Assembly: GCF_001636695.1 (NCBI RefSeq)
Contig: NZ_LGEL01000018.1
Location: 1 to 64,000, forward strand
DNA length: 64,000 nucleotides
From: Pedobacter panaciterrae
GTDB taxonomy: Bacteria > Bacteroidota > Bacteroidia > Sphingobacteriales > Sphingobacteriaceae
Direction: 5' to 3'
Made by a program: the position numbers and the translations under genes. A model generated the notes under the pieces. The model saw only the letters and a list, made by a program, of their open reading frames with translations, was not told the DNA's origin and did no database searches. This document shows, piece by piece, positions 16,805 through 25,307 of the stretch (positions are counted from its first letter, which is position 1; every line of letters starts with the position of its first letter).

Positions 16805-17275
16805 TCAAATCAACCCCTCATCACCAAATGAGTAAAAACTATCACTCGTAACGATCAAATGATCAACCACCATTAAGTCCAGAAGCTTACCACCTTCAAC
16901 CATCCTTCTGGTTAAATTCAAATCCGCCTGACTCGGCTTCAAGTTTTCAGAGGGATGGTTATGCGCCAGGATTATAGATGTTGCCTGCGCTTTCAAAGCA
17001 ATACTGAAAATAATCTTTGGATCTGCAACAGTCCCAGCTTTACCACCAGTTGAGATCAGCACTATTCCAATCACCCTTCCGGCAGAATTGAGCATTAACA
17101 CATAAAACTGTTCTTGGAAATGAATCTTTTGCATATCCCAGTTGTTGATCAATACCTTATAGGCTTCCTGCGAACTGGTCACTCTTGGACGTTCTGATGC
17201 CTTAAACTTTGGCTCGTAAGAAACACTAATCTCTGAAACCTGGAACAATGGATTTAAATTTTGCGCTTTCATCAT
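16805..17275 (-). CDS. RadC-like JAB-domain protein
   Basis: A 156-residue short RadC/YeeS-type protein made almost only of the JAB/MPN domain. The JAMM metal motif is visible as LAHNHPSENLKPSQAD (His105, His107, Asp118) with an upstream Glu near residue 54-55. Despite the name, these proteins have no shown role in repair. Short forms are typical of mobile elements in Bacteroidota, next to integrase and mobilization genes, as here. Confidence 0.9.
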   Translation of the reverse strand: MMKAQNLNPLFQVSEISVSYEPKFKASERPRVTSSQEAYKVLINNWDMQKIHFQEQFYVLMLNSAGRVIGIVLISTGGKAGTVADPKIIFSIALKAQATSIILAHNHPSENLKPSQADLNLTRRMVEGGKLLDLMVVDHLIVTSDSFYSFGDEGLI

Positions 17276-17503
17276 CTTTAATTTTTAATGGAAAATTTGA
17301 TTAATTGCGCGCACCCTAGCCGGTGACTGAGCAAGCAAAAAATGCAGCGGAATAAATGGGATCAAGCGGCAAGGCCGGTGGGTTTATGCCGAACAATTTT
17401 TGCGCACCGAAAGTCACAAGGCTACCTTGGTGCAGGATTAATAAAACCCCTCCCTAGAAGAACCTGATCAATAGTTAGAAAATTTACCCTCAATCCCAGT
17501 TAC

Positions 17504-17794
17504 TTATTCCAAATCCACAAGGGAAATCATACTTGCGCGAAACGGATCATAAGTCGGTTTGTAGGTAATATATCCATAGGACACCAGATCACTCAGGCAC
17601 CTATGATAAGTAGATGTTGACCGTAACCGTGAAAACTGCATCAGTTTCCGGCGGCTAACCCGAAAAGACACCTTTGGATTATCAGCAATGCTATAATAGA
17701 ATATCGCCATAAAAAGACTGATATGGGTGGGCAGCAAACGGCTGTCACTGGCTGCCTTTTCGAGAAAACGCTCAACCGGGAAAGATAATTTCAT
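17504..17794 (-). CDS. Winged-helix DNA-binding protein of integrative elements
   Basis: A protein of about 96 residues with a winged-helix look: LLPTHISLFMAIFYYS, then RVSRRKLMQFSRLRSTSTY, then YHRCLSDLVSYGYITYKPTY as recognition helix and wing. Bacteroidota integrative elements often carry this gene right after an excisionase-like HTH gene, as here. Start chosen at the ATG at 17794 (MKLSFPVERF), which avoids overlap; an upstream ATG at 17827 would overlap the previous gene by 29 bases. Probably regulates excision or transfer genes. Confidence 0.72.
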   Translation of the reverse strand: MKLSFPVERFLEKAASDSRLLPTHISLFMAIFYYSIADNPKVSFRVSRRKLMQFSRLRSTSTYHRCLSDLVSYGYITYKPTYDPFRASMISLVDLE

Positions 17795-17798
17795 AAGC

Positions 17799-18077
17799 TC
17801 AATAGGTTTTGGATAAGTTTTCTTCAAGAACCTTAGTAATGTCTTCTGTTTTATAATATAGCATGTTCCCTACTTTGGAAAAACGAAGGACACCATTAAT
17901 ACGTAAAGTCTGCAAAGTCCCCGGAGAAATACAAAGCATCTTTCTTACATCGGCACTTTTAAGCCATTTCTTTTGGCCTTCGATCTGATCCTCAAATTTG
18001 AGTTTCCCCAGTTTCTCAAAGAGTTCTTTTTTAAAATTCTCTAAATCTTCTCTTGTAATTAAATCTAATGTTATCAT
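17799..18077 (-). CDS. Excisionase-like helix-turn-helix protein
   Basis: A 92-residue DNA-binding protein of the MerR-like/excisionase type. The C-terminal half carries the HTH (WLKSADVRKMLCISPGTLQT, then LRINGVLRFSKVGNMLYYKT). The N-terminal part is a charged helix. This family is standard in Bacteroidota mobile elements, where it acts in excision or regulation. It is followed at once by the winged-helix gene and preceded by a 336-base regulatory gap with a strong palindrome. Confidence 0.87.
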   Translation of the reverse strand: MITLDLITREDLENFKKELFEKLGKLKFEDQIEGQKKWLKSADVRKMLCISPGTLQTLRINGVLRFSKVGNMLYYKTEDITKVLEENLSKTY

Positions 18078-18413
18078 AAATTAATTTTTTACCCAAATCT
18101 AAATCCGCCAGTGATCCGATTACCGGAACTTTAACGGGCCACCCTTAACTTAGTTTTCCTCAAAGAAAGCAATGCAGATTTATCATTTTTCCCATGTGGG
18201 AAAAAATGGTCTTCTTGCTCAGTAAATGCCAAGTACCTCGTAGCCAATCGTCGGGTTAGGCATTATGGACCGTGCTTACCCCATATTATGTTTTAGAATT
18301 TCTGTGCTTAAAGGAGAACAGTAAAAGATTGGAAATTGACTAAATATGCAACTGTCAAGGAATCCTTGACAGTTCAAAAAAGAAGGAACCAGAACTGTTT
18401 ATGATGCTACATT
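18078..18413. other. Intergenic gap upstream of the HTH genes
   Basis: About 336 bases without a gene. It holds the palindrome at 18186-18205 and probably the promoter of the leftward HTH/winged-helix pair. A short inverted repeat, CTGTCAAGGAATCCTTGACAG, lies at 18352-18372 near the end of the ORF6N gene and could be its terminator or an operator. Nothing else was recognised. Confidence 0.45.
18186..18205. promoter_or_regulatory. Palindrome TTTTTCCCA-TG-TGGGAAAAA, possible operator
   Basis: Perfect 9-bp arms around a 2-base centre, 109 bases upstream of the HTH gene start. Its core matches the palindrome at 12419-12430 in the same element, which supports a common DNA-binding protein, perhaps one of the two HTH proteins. 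It could also fold as a hairpin. Confidence 0.4.
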
Positions 18414-18971
18414 TTAAAATTTATCCGGCTTATAACCAATCCGGGTCCTTGGGGTTTTAGGCTGTTCCTGTTTGTCCAGCAGCTCGTCCAGATAGCGAAA
18501 TATGATTTCCATGTTCTTATCCTGGTTATCGAGCTTGGATTTAATCTTTTCGATTTCCAGTCGCAACTCCGTATTGTCGATGAACATTTTTCTTAGCCTG
18601 GTGAATAGTCTAATGATCTGGATATTGACATTAATCGCCCTGGGGCTATTTAAAACACTACTCAGCATTGCAACTCCCTGCTCAGTAAATACCATTGGTG
18701 CATATTTCAAATGTTCCCCTTGTTTTAAGGTGCCAATTTGGCACCTTAAAATTTTTTGTTCCTCCGGGGTCAACTCGAACATAAAGTCATCGGGAAAACG
18801 TTCCAAATTTCTGCGCACTTGTCTCTTTAGCTGTTTGGTTTCCACTTGGTATAATTCAGCTAAATAAGCGTCAAACATTACTTTATGCCCCCTGATATAA
18901 TAGATATTATTTACAATAATTTCATCTGGTAATATAGAATCTGTCATGGTCTGATTTTTAATGGTTAGCAT
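18414..18971 (-). CDS. ORF6N-domain protein (KilA-N-associated type)
   Basis: A 185-residue DNA-binding type protein. The ORF6N domain covers about residues 10-110 (IYYIRGHKVMFDAYLAELYQ, then LKRQVRRNLERFPDDFMFEL, then FTEQGVAMLSSVLNSPRAI). A coiled-coil-like tail follows (LRLEIEKIKSKLDNQDKNME). ORF6N proteins are common in phages and mobile elements. It follows the integrase directly: a TTG codon touches the integrase stop, ATG at 18971 is the chosen start, and ATG at 18947 is a good alternative. Confidence 0.88.
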   Translation of the reverse strand: MLTIKNQTMTDSILPDEIIVNNIYYIRGHKVMFDAYLAELYQVETKQLKRQVRRNLERFPDDFMFELTPEEQKILRCQIGTLKQGEHLKYAPMVFTEQGVAMLSSVLNSPRAINVNIQIIRLFTRLRKMFIDNTELRLEIEKIKSKLDNQDKNMEIIFRYLDELLDKQEQPKTPRTRIGYKPDKF

Positions 18972-18977
18972 AATCAA

Positions 18978-20324
18978 CTAGGCATACAACCTGATAATCC
19001 TCGGCTCCGGTTTATTTTCTGGTTCACTGGCGGGCTCTGGCGAGGTGACCAAATCCGCTGGCTTGTCATTTTCCCGATCCCCAATATTAGCTTTCACATT
19101 AATCAGCCCCTTGTCACGCAACTTCTTGTCCAGATCTGCCATGTCCGCTGCGACTTTAACGTCTAAGATTTTAGCGTAATGCTGGGTGGTCTTGATATTG
19201 GTATGTCCAAGCATTTTTGAGACACTTTCAATAGGGATTCCATTCAAAAGCGTAACTGTTGTCGCAAACGTGTGCCGGGCAATATGATAGGTGAGTGTCT
19301 TATCAATCTTGCACAGGTCCGCAATCTCCTTCAGGTAAGCATTCATTTTCTGGTTACTGGAAACAGGGAATACCTTTCCTGTGGCCTCGCAAACCGGGTG
19401 ATCCTTGTACTTATTGATCAGTTGCATAGCCGGCACCAATAAAGGGATTTTGCTTGGGGTATCGGTCTTCTGCCTTTTGGTATGCACCCAGAGTGCCCCA
19501 TCAGAACCGGTGACCAGCTCCTGCCTTTTCAACTTATGGACATCAACATAAGCAAGACCCGTATAGCAGCTGAACAAAAAAATATCCCTCACGGTATTTA
19601 GCCGCTGAACCTCAAAAACATGTTCGGCCATCCGTTTCAGCTCCTGCTCATTCAAAAACCCACGGTCTACAATTTTTGTACGCAGTTTATGATTGATAAA
19701 GGGGTCACGGATCATCCAGCCATTGCCCAGACAGATACGGGTGATCTTTTTAAAGTTATTAAGGTACTTCACTGTGGTGTTGTTGCCACATCCCCTGACT
19801 GAGCGCAGGTAAAACTCATATTCTGAAATAAAGGCGTGGTTAATACGGCCTACCGAAAGATCATCAACATGGTATTTTGACTGAATAAACTCCTTTGTGT
19901 GTTTAAGTGAGGTTTTATAACGCTCGATGGTACCGGGAGCAAAACCATTACCCACCAGTGCCTTTGCCTTCCGGTTGTGTTCCCCAAAGATCTCCAGGAT
20001 CATCCGATGAGACGAGGTTTTCCCAAGATAGACCATTTTCAGCCCTTCTGCGGTGATGATTTCCTCCTCCCTTTCCAATCTGTCAGCGATGGCATGGATC
20101 TTACGCTGAAGTTCTTCCAGGCTCGCATTGAATTCACGGACACTTTCCTTAGTACCCATCATTTTCCCGGCTGCATTACTCCATTTTTCGGGTTCACATT
20201 GGTGCCCGGTTACCAGTTCGGCCCGCTTGTTATCGACAGTAATTCTCAAATAAACAGGCACTGGGCCGGTTTTTTCACTGTTCCGCCTTTTCAGATAAAA
20301 AAGCAAGCTTAAATTCGCTCTCAT
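18978..20324 (-). CDS. Tyrosine site-specific integrase
   Basis: A 448-residue tyrosine recombinase that would integrate and excise the element. It shows an N-terminal arm-binding domain (1-100), a core-binding SAM-like domain (105-205) and a catalytic domain (220-390) with His347-x-x-Arg350, His374 and the nucleophile Tyr383 (TTQHYAKIL). At the place of the first catalytic arginine the sequence is TGLAYVDV, with Ala258. Loss of Arg I is known in the Bacteroides CTnDOT-type integrases. It lies 248 bases from an intact tRNA-Ser gene, the likely attachment region. Confidence 0.94.
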   Translation of the reverse strand: MRANLSLLFYLKRRNSEKTGPVPVYLRITVDNKRAELVTGHQCEPEKWSNAAGKMMGTKESVREFNASLEELQRKIHAIADRLEREEEIITAEGLKMVYLGKTSSHRMILEIFGEHNRKAKALVGNGFAPGTIERYKTSLKHTKEFIQSKYHVDDLSVGRINHAFISEYEFYLRSVRGCGNNTTVKYLNNFKKITRICLGNGWMIRDPFINHKLRTKIVDRGFLNEQELKRMAEHVFEVQRLNTVRDIFLFSCYTGLAYVDVHKLKRQELVTGSDGALWVHTKRQKTDTPSKIPLLVPAMQLINKYKDHPVCEATGKVFPVSSNQKMNAYLKEIADLCKIDKTLTYHIARHTFATTVTLLNGIPIESVSKMLGHTNIKTTQHYAKILDVKVAADMADLDKKLRDKGLINVKANIGDRENDKPADLVTSPEPASEPENKPEPRIIRLYA

Positions 20325-20422
20325 AATATTGAGTTAAAGATTTACAAATTTAGCTTTGCAGGCTATAAAGATCAAGATGTTCGTTAATAGAACTAGCTGT
20401 ATATCAATTAATTATAACGTTT

Positions 20423-20480
20423 CTGGTGAGCAAATTGAAAAAACCAAAGTGCTCACCGAATTGCTCACCAGAATGGTGAG
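20423..20480. repeat. Cluster of GGTGAGC/GCTCACC repeats between integrase and tRNA, possible att/arm sites
   Basis: CTGGTGAGCAA (20423-20433) is the exact inverse of TTGCTCACCAG (20461-20471). Between them is another GCTCACC (20451-20457), and after them GGTGAG (20475-20480). Four copies of one heptamer within 58 bases next to an integrase gene look like arm-type integrase or excisionase sites, or the att core. No matching copy at the left end was found by eye. Confidence 0.45.
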
Positions 20481-20519
20481 AAAAGTTATATATTTTGCTT
20501 CCATCCGGAAAACAAAAAA

Positions 20520-20548
20520 GCCTGCAATCATTTGATTTGCAGGCTTTT
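20520..20548 (-). terminator. Terminator of tRNA-Ser
   Basis: GCCTGCAA (20520-20527) and TTGCAGGC (20537-20544) form an 8-bp stem. On the minus strand it is followed by a T-run (complement of AAAAAAG before 20520), so it fits an intrinsic terminator just past the 3' end of the leftward tRNA gene. Confidence 0.65.
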
Positions 20549-20572
20549 AGTTAATTTTGACATCAGTCTATG

Positions 20573-20659
20573 CGGAGGAAGAGGGATTCGAACCCTCGGT
20601 ACCGTTGCCAGTACGACAGTTTAGCAAACTGTTCCTTTCGGCCACTCAGGCATCCCTCC
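20573..20659 (-). tRNA. tRNA-Ser(GCU)
   Basis: An 87-base class II tRNA on the minus strand. The acceptor arms GGAGGGA and TTCCTCC pair, with discriminator G. The anticodon arm is CAGTTTGCTAAACTG with anticodon GCT, there is a long variable arm (GTACTGGCAACGGTAC), and the T arm is GAGGGTTCGAATCCCTC. CCA is not encoded. The gene is intact, with its 3' end facing the integrase, as expected for a tRNA-targeting element, though no duplicated tRNA end was found. Confidence 0.96.
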
Positions 20660-20724
20660 GTATCTCGAAATCTCCCTTTCGAGGTTGCAAATATAGCAAT
20701 TCATTAATATTTGCAAAAGAAATT

Positions 20725-22803
20725 TTATAGAGTTTGTTGATAATCTATTCGAACATGATAGATACTCATAAGCATTGTCTTGAATATCAGCTTTATAGTT
20801 TCAAGATCTTTTAATGTAATATCGCAATTATCTAGTTGATTTTGTTCAAGTTTATAATCAATTATGCGTTCAACCAGGTCATTTATGCTCTGAGCGTCCG
20901 GATTTTTCAAACTTCTTGATGCCGCTTCCACCGAATCTGCCAACATTAACACACCAGTTTCTTTAGAAAAAGGTATAGGGCCGGGATAGCGGAAAATATT
21001 CTCATCAACGAACTTTTCAGGAGAGTTCTTTAAGAACGACTGATAAAAATAATCTACACGAGTATTACCATGGTGAGTTCTGATAAAGTCAATAACACTT
21101 TCCGGCAGTTGATGTCTGCGCGTAATCTCTATGCCCTTGTGCACATGTTTAATGATGATCTGAGCGCTTTGTTCATATGGCAGCTTATCATGTGGACTAA
21201 GCCCTGTATTTTGATTCTCAATAAAGTACTGAGGATTCTCTATTTTACCAATATCATGATACAAAGCTCCTGCACGAACAAGTAAAGAGTTCCCTCCTAT
21301 TTTAAATATTGCAGCCTCTGCCAGATTCGCCACCTGTAAAGAGTGTTGGAACGTACCAGGTGCTTTAAAAGCCAATTCTCTTAAAAGCTTATTATTAGTA
21401 TTGGTTAATTCAATTAATGCAACATCAGATGTAATTCCAAACATTCTTTCAAAAGCATAAATCAAAGGATAAGCAAGTAATGAAAGTAATACGCTAACAA
21501 TAAACGGAACAAAATTAACCCACTCTATCTGACCAATAGTACCTTCTCTAAGCAAAGCAATGCCTATAAAAGAAACAAAATATGCCGACAGAATAAATAA
21601 AGCAGACAATAGTAACTGTTCTCTTTTCACCAAATTCCTGATGCTATAGATTGCAACCATACCCGCAGTTACCTGATAATACACAAACTCAAAGCTGTTT
21701 GGCACAAAGAAACCCGCAATCAGGATAACTAATAAATGCAGATACAGAGCTAGTCTGGTATCGAATAATATCCTGATGATAATGGGTACGATACAAAACG
21801 GTATATAATATAAGCTAGGCAGGCTAAGCTTTATTGCCCATGATAAGGCCAAAAGCATAGTTGTCGTAACCAGCAATATCAGAGAAAGCTGACGGTTATC
21901 AGCGAATATATCCTTACGAAAAAGATGTAAAAACACCATTAGTAAACAAACATTAAAGCCTACCAATAGAATCTGGCCAAAGTAAACCAGACTACTATCT
22001 CCAATTGTTTTGGTCTGAGCTTCGTATATTTCTTTAAATGATTGAAGTTTTTGATAAATTTCGTCATCGATCACATTATTCTTAGCAATGATCAATTCAC
22101 CTTTCTGAACCATCCCACGGGTTGTAGAGAGACTGTTTATTGCACTCTCCTGAACGATGGCCGTTAACTTCTCATTAAAAATAATATTCGGTTGCAAGTG
22201 ATCCTCAACAAGATTAACAATCACCTCCTTTACTTTCAAGTTTACCGACTGAAAATTATCTTTAAAATAATCTAGAGCACTTTGTACAGTAAATACATCC
22301 TGACTACTAACCGCTTTAGTTATATTATTATCTAGCAAAGAGAAATCATAATTCTTACTTCCCTTCTGATGTTTGGCATTAATTGCAATGATCCCCTTAT
22401 CATAAATCGATTTTAAAAGTCTGAATGAAGCTTGCCTATACTGTTCCTTCTCATTTTCAGGAAGTGCGTTGCTTCTCCACTTTACATCAAACTCATTTAA
22501 ATAAGCCTCTTCTACATCATTGATCAGGTATTTATTTATGGTGTAAATAGGCAGCACATTATTTAATGCATCCTTTTTATCCGTATTTACCTGTGGATTT
22601 GTCTTTAAGATGGCGAAATTAAAAGGAGATATAAGATCCTTATTTTTCCAGATTTCACCTTTTTCAAATTCGTACCTGAAACGGGGTTGTTTTGGTAAAA
22701 AAGTAGTTATGATCAATACAGAAAGCACCATCATAATATACTTGATGTTTGATGAATACTTGCGGTAAAGCACCCTGTGAGAATTCTTTTTGATTTTTGC
22801 CAA
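20725..22803 (-). CDS. 7TM-HD family phosphohydrolase (PgpH-like c-di-AMP phosphodiesterase)
   Basis: A 692-residue inner-membrane protein of the 7TMR-HD family, whose best-known member PgpH hydrolyses cyclic di-AMP. Order: a single N-terminal membrane helix (about 21-39), a long extracytoplasmic 7TMR-HDED domain (about 45-275), seven membrane helices (about 280-460), and a cytoplasmic HD domain with His-Asp in ALYHDIGKIENPQYF and later HHGNTRVDYFYQ. The length is normal. It is transcribed leftwards towards the tRNA-Ser. Nucleotide specificity follows from the family only. Confidence 0.92.
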   Translation of the reverse strand: MAKIKKNSHRVLYRKYSSNIKYIMMVLSVLIITTFLPKQPRFRYEFEKGEIWKNKDLISPFNFAILKTNPQVNTDKKDALNNVLPIYTINKYLINDVEEAYLNEFDVKWRSNALPENEKEQYRQASFRLLKSIYDKGIIAINAKHQKGSKNYDFSLLDNNITKAVSSQDVFTVQSALDYFKDNFQSVNLKVKEVIVNLVEDHLQPNIIFNEKLTAIVQESAINSLSTTRGMVQKGELIIAKNNVIDDEIYQKLQSFKEIYEAQTKTIGDSSLVYFGQILLVGFNVCLLMVFLHLFRKDIFADNRQLSLILLVTTTMLLALSWAIKLSLPSLYYIPFCIVPIIIRILFDTRLALYLHLLVILIAGFFVPNSFEFVYYQVTAGMVAIYSIRNLVKREQLLLSALFILSAYFVSFIGIALLREGTIGQIEWVNFVPFIVSVLLSLLAYPLIYAFERMFGITSDVALIELTNTNNKLLRELAFKAPGTFQHSLQVANLAEAAIFKIGGNSLLVRAGALYHDIGKIENPQYFIENQNTGLSPHDKLPYEQSAQIIIKHVHKGIEITRRHQLPESVIDFIRTHHGNTRVDYFYQSFLKNSPEKFVDENIFRYPGPIPFSKETGVLMLADSVEAASRSLKNPDAQSINDLVERIIDYKLEQNQLDNCDITLKDLETIKLIFKTMLMSIYHVRIDYQQTL

Positions 22804-22995
22804 AGCGATTTATGTTGAATTTGATTCAAAAATAACATTAATTTTCATTTGAATGCCTGATTTATTGGCTTTAAAGCTACAATAGGTTTTATACAATGCT
22901 TATTCATAGCGAAAAAACAATCTGAATATCTGCCCATTAGCTATTGCATTTACAAAAAATTATTGCTTACTTTATGATATCAAATTAATATCATT

Positions 22996-23853
22996 ATGTA
23001 TCAAGAAAAGATTATTACTCCGCCTGCCGGCGTTCGAATGATTGCCGTATTTGTTGTGCTCATATTGTGCGGACTACTGGCAATGGCAACTCAAATTTTT
23101 GTAGTTGTAGAAGTTATTTTAGCTGTTTGTGGTATTTTAATACTGCCCGGTTTCATTATCAATAACCCTAATGAGGCCAAGGTACTTACGCTGTTCGGCG
23201 AATATGTAGGAACTGTTAAAACTGATGGCTTTTTTTGGGTTAACCCTTTAACCATTAAAAGAAAGGTATCTCTAAAAGCCAGAAATCTAAATGGTCACCA
23301 GATTAAAGTAAATGACAAACTTGGAAATCCAATTGAAATTGCGGCTGTTGTAGTTTGGCAAATTAAGGAAACCGCAAAAGCTACATTTGCAGTTGAAGAC
23401 TACCTGCAATATGTAACCATCCAAAGTGAGGCAGCCGTTAGACATCTTGCCAACATTTTCCCTTATGATAATTTCGAGGATGAAGAGGCCACAATTACAT
23501 TAAAAGATGGAGCTGAAAAAGTAAGCTCTTTGCTTGAAGCTGAATTAAGCGAACGGTTATCCAGAGCAGGAATAGAAGTTGTTGAAGCCAGAATTTCTCA
23601 CCTTGCCTATGCTCAGGAAATTGCCAGTGCAATGTTACAGCGCCAACAAGCAACAGCTGTAATAGCTGCACGAAAGCTTATTGTAGAAGGTGCAGTTGGA
23701 ATGGTAGAAATGGCTCTGGCTAGACTTTCTGAAAAAAATATCGTAGAATTAGATGAAGAACGCAAGGCAGCCATGGTTAGTAATCTTCTGGTAGTGCTAT
23801 GCGGCGATCGTAATGTTCAACCCGTGGTAAACACAGGAACATTATATAATTAA
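22996..23853 (+). CDS. SPFH/Band 7 domain membrane protein
   Basis: A 285-residue protein with two N-terminal hydrophobic stretches (about residues 14-56), then an SPFH/Band 7 domain (about 60-240; [18 protein letters not shown] and [16 protein letters not shown]). A C-terminal helix is rich in Ala/Glu ([19 protein letters not shown]). SPFH proteins form membrane scaffolds. It stands divergent to the HD phosphohydrolase and 17 bases before a small Arc-like gene that probably shares its operon; this pairing recurs in Bacteroidota. Confidence 0.93.
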   Translation: MYQEKIITPPAGVRMIAVFVVLILCGLLAMATQIFVVVEVILAVCGILILPGFIINNPNEAKVLTLFGEYVGTVKTDGFFWVNPLTIKRKVSLKARNLNGHQIKVNDKLGNPIEIAAVVVWQIKETAKATFAVEDYLQYVTIQSEAAVRHLANIFPYDNFEDEEATITLKDGAEKVSSLLEAELSERLSRAGIEVVEARISHLAYAQEIASAMLQRQQATAVIAARKLIVEGAVGMVEMALARLSEKNIVELDEERKAAMVSNLLVVLCGDRNVQPVVNTGTLYN

Positions 23854-23870
23854 CAGATCAACAATTAGAT

Positions 23871-24050
23871 ATGTCTGAAAAAGATAAAAAAGCTTTCGTT
23901 CTTAGAATAAACCCTGAATTGCTTAAGGAAATAGAGAAATGGGCGGGAGATGAGTTTAGGAGTACCAATGGACAGATAGAGTTTTTGCTGAATGAGGCAG
24001 TAAAATCTAAAAGAAGAAAACGGGTAAACAAAAATGATACAGATCAATAA
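23871..24050 (+). CDS. Arc-like ribbon-helix-helix protein, 59 aa
   Basis: A 59-codon gene from ATG at 23871 to TAA at 24050. The product reads as a ribbon-helix-helix protein: a strand with AFVLRINPEL, helix LLKEIEKWAGDEF, turn RSTNGQIEFLLNEAV, then a basic tail (KSKRRKRVNKN). This is the Arc/HicB-C-like fold. It follows the SPFH gene by 17 bases, so it is probably co-expressed. Whether it regulates the SPFH gene or has another role is unknown. Confidence 0.82.
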   Translation: MSEKDKKAFVLRINPELLKEIEKWAGDEFRSTNGQIEFLLNEAVKSKRRKRVNKNDTDQ

Positions 24051-24094
24051 TGTTAAAAATGACAAGTTATAACCACCAAATGGCAGTAATTATA

Positions 24095-24102
24095 TAACTT
24101 TG
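24095..24102 (+). promoter_or_regulatory. Bacteroidota -7 box TAACTTTG before the thiolase gene
   Basis: TAACTTTG matches the TAnnTTTG -7 consensus of the Bacteroidota housekeeping sigma factor and lies 27 bases before the ATG. A clear -33 TTG element is not seen at the expected distance, so this is tentative. Confidence 0.4.
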
Positions 24103-24128
24103 CTTCCGACTAACTTAAAACACAGTAA

Positions 24129-25307
24129 ATGAGAGAAGTAGTAATTGTATCTGCTATCAGAACTCCAATTGGTAGCTTTGGGGGTGCATTATCAAGCTTT
24201 TCTGCTACTCAGCTAGGTGCTTTAGCTATTAAAGCAGCTGTAGAGAAAGCAGGATTAAAGCCCTCAGACATTCAGGAAGTTTACATGGGCAACGTTTTAT
24301 CAGCTAATATTGGTCAGGCTCCTGCAACTCAGGCTGCAAAATTTGCTGGTTTACCTGATCTTCCCTCAACTACAATCAATAAAGTTTGTGCATCCGGCAC
24401 AAAAGCAATTATGCTTGCTGCCCAAAGTATCGCACTTGGCGAAATTGATATTATTGTTGCCGGAGGAATGGAAAGCATGAGCAATGTTCCATATTATCTG
24501 GATAAAGCACGTACAGGCTACCGTTTGGGCCACGGTCAGATTACTGATGGCCTTCTTAAAGATGGCCTCTGGGATGTTTACAACGATTACCACATGGGCT
24601 CCGCTGCCGAATTATGTGCTTCAGAATGTGGGATCAGCAGAGAAGATCAGGATGCTTTTGCAATCACCTCTTATAAAAGAGCCCAATCCGCACAAACCGA
24701 AGGGAGATTCGATTCGGAAATAATTCCTGTAGAAATAAAAGACCGTAAAGGCGAGATTACTCTTGTAACTAAAGATGAAGAACCTTTTGCTGTTAAATTT
24801 GATAAGATCTCCGGTTTAAAACCTGTATTTAAAAAGGATGGGACCGTTACCGCAGCAAATGCTTCTACACTTAATGATGGTGCTGCAGCACTTGTATTAA
24901 TGAGTGCAGATAAGGCGAAAGTGCTTGGATTAAAGCCTCTGGCTAAAATTCTAGCCTATGCCGATGCACAACAGGCGCCGGAGTGGTTTACTACTGCTCC
25001 ATCTAAAGCTATTCCATTAGCATTAAAAAGAGCCGGCAAAAGTATTGCCGATGTAGACTATTTCGAAATTAATGAAGCATTTTCCGTAGTTTCACTTGCA
25101 AACAATAAAGAACTTGGATTAGCTGAAGAAAAAGTGAACGTAAATGGCGGCGCAGTTTCCTTAGGTCACCCTCTGGGAGCCTCAGGAGCAAGAATAGTAG
25201 TTACCCTGCTTTCGGTTCTTGCGCAAAACAACGGAAAGATAGGTGTAGCCGGAATATGTAATGGTGGAGGTGGCGCTAGTGCTATAGTTATAGAAAATAT
25301 TAATTAG
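24129..25307 (+). CDS. Acetyl-CoA C-acyltransferase (thiolase)
   Basis: A 392-residue thiolase II-type enzyme, condensing or cleaving acyl-CoA and acetyl-CoA. Catalytic residues are visible: nucleophile Cys87 in [10 protein letters not shown], the NEAF motif near 318, His near 348 in GHPLGASG, and the second Cys near 378 in CNGGGGAS. The length is typical for cytosolic acetoacetyl-CoA thiolases. A CoA-transferase pair for ketoacids is at 43.1-44.5 kb, so both could serve acetoacetate metabolism, but they are not one operon. The next gene begins at the base after its stop codon. Confidence 0.94.
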   Translation: MREVVIVSAIRTPIGSFGGALSSFSATQLGALAIKAAVEKAGLKPSDIQEVYMGNVLSANIGQAPATQAAKFAGLPDLPSTTINKVCASGTKAIMLAAQSIALGEIDIIVAGGMESMSNVPYYLDKARTGYRLGHGQITDGLLKDGLWDVYNDYHMGSAAELCASECGISREDQDAFAITSYKRAQSAQTEGRFDSEIIPVEIKDRKGEITLVTKDEEPFAVKFDKISGLKPVFKKDGTVTAANASTLNDGAAALVLMSADKAKVLGLKPLAKILAYADAQQAPEWFTTAPSKAIPLALKRAGKSIADVDYFEINEAFSVVSLANNKELGLAEEKVNVNGGAVSLGHPLGASGARIVVTLLSVLAQNNGKIGVAGICNGGGGASAIVIENIN

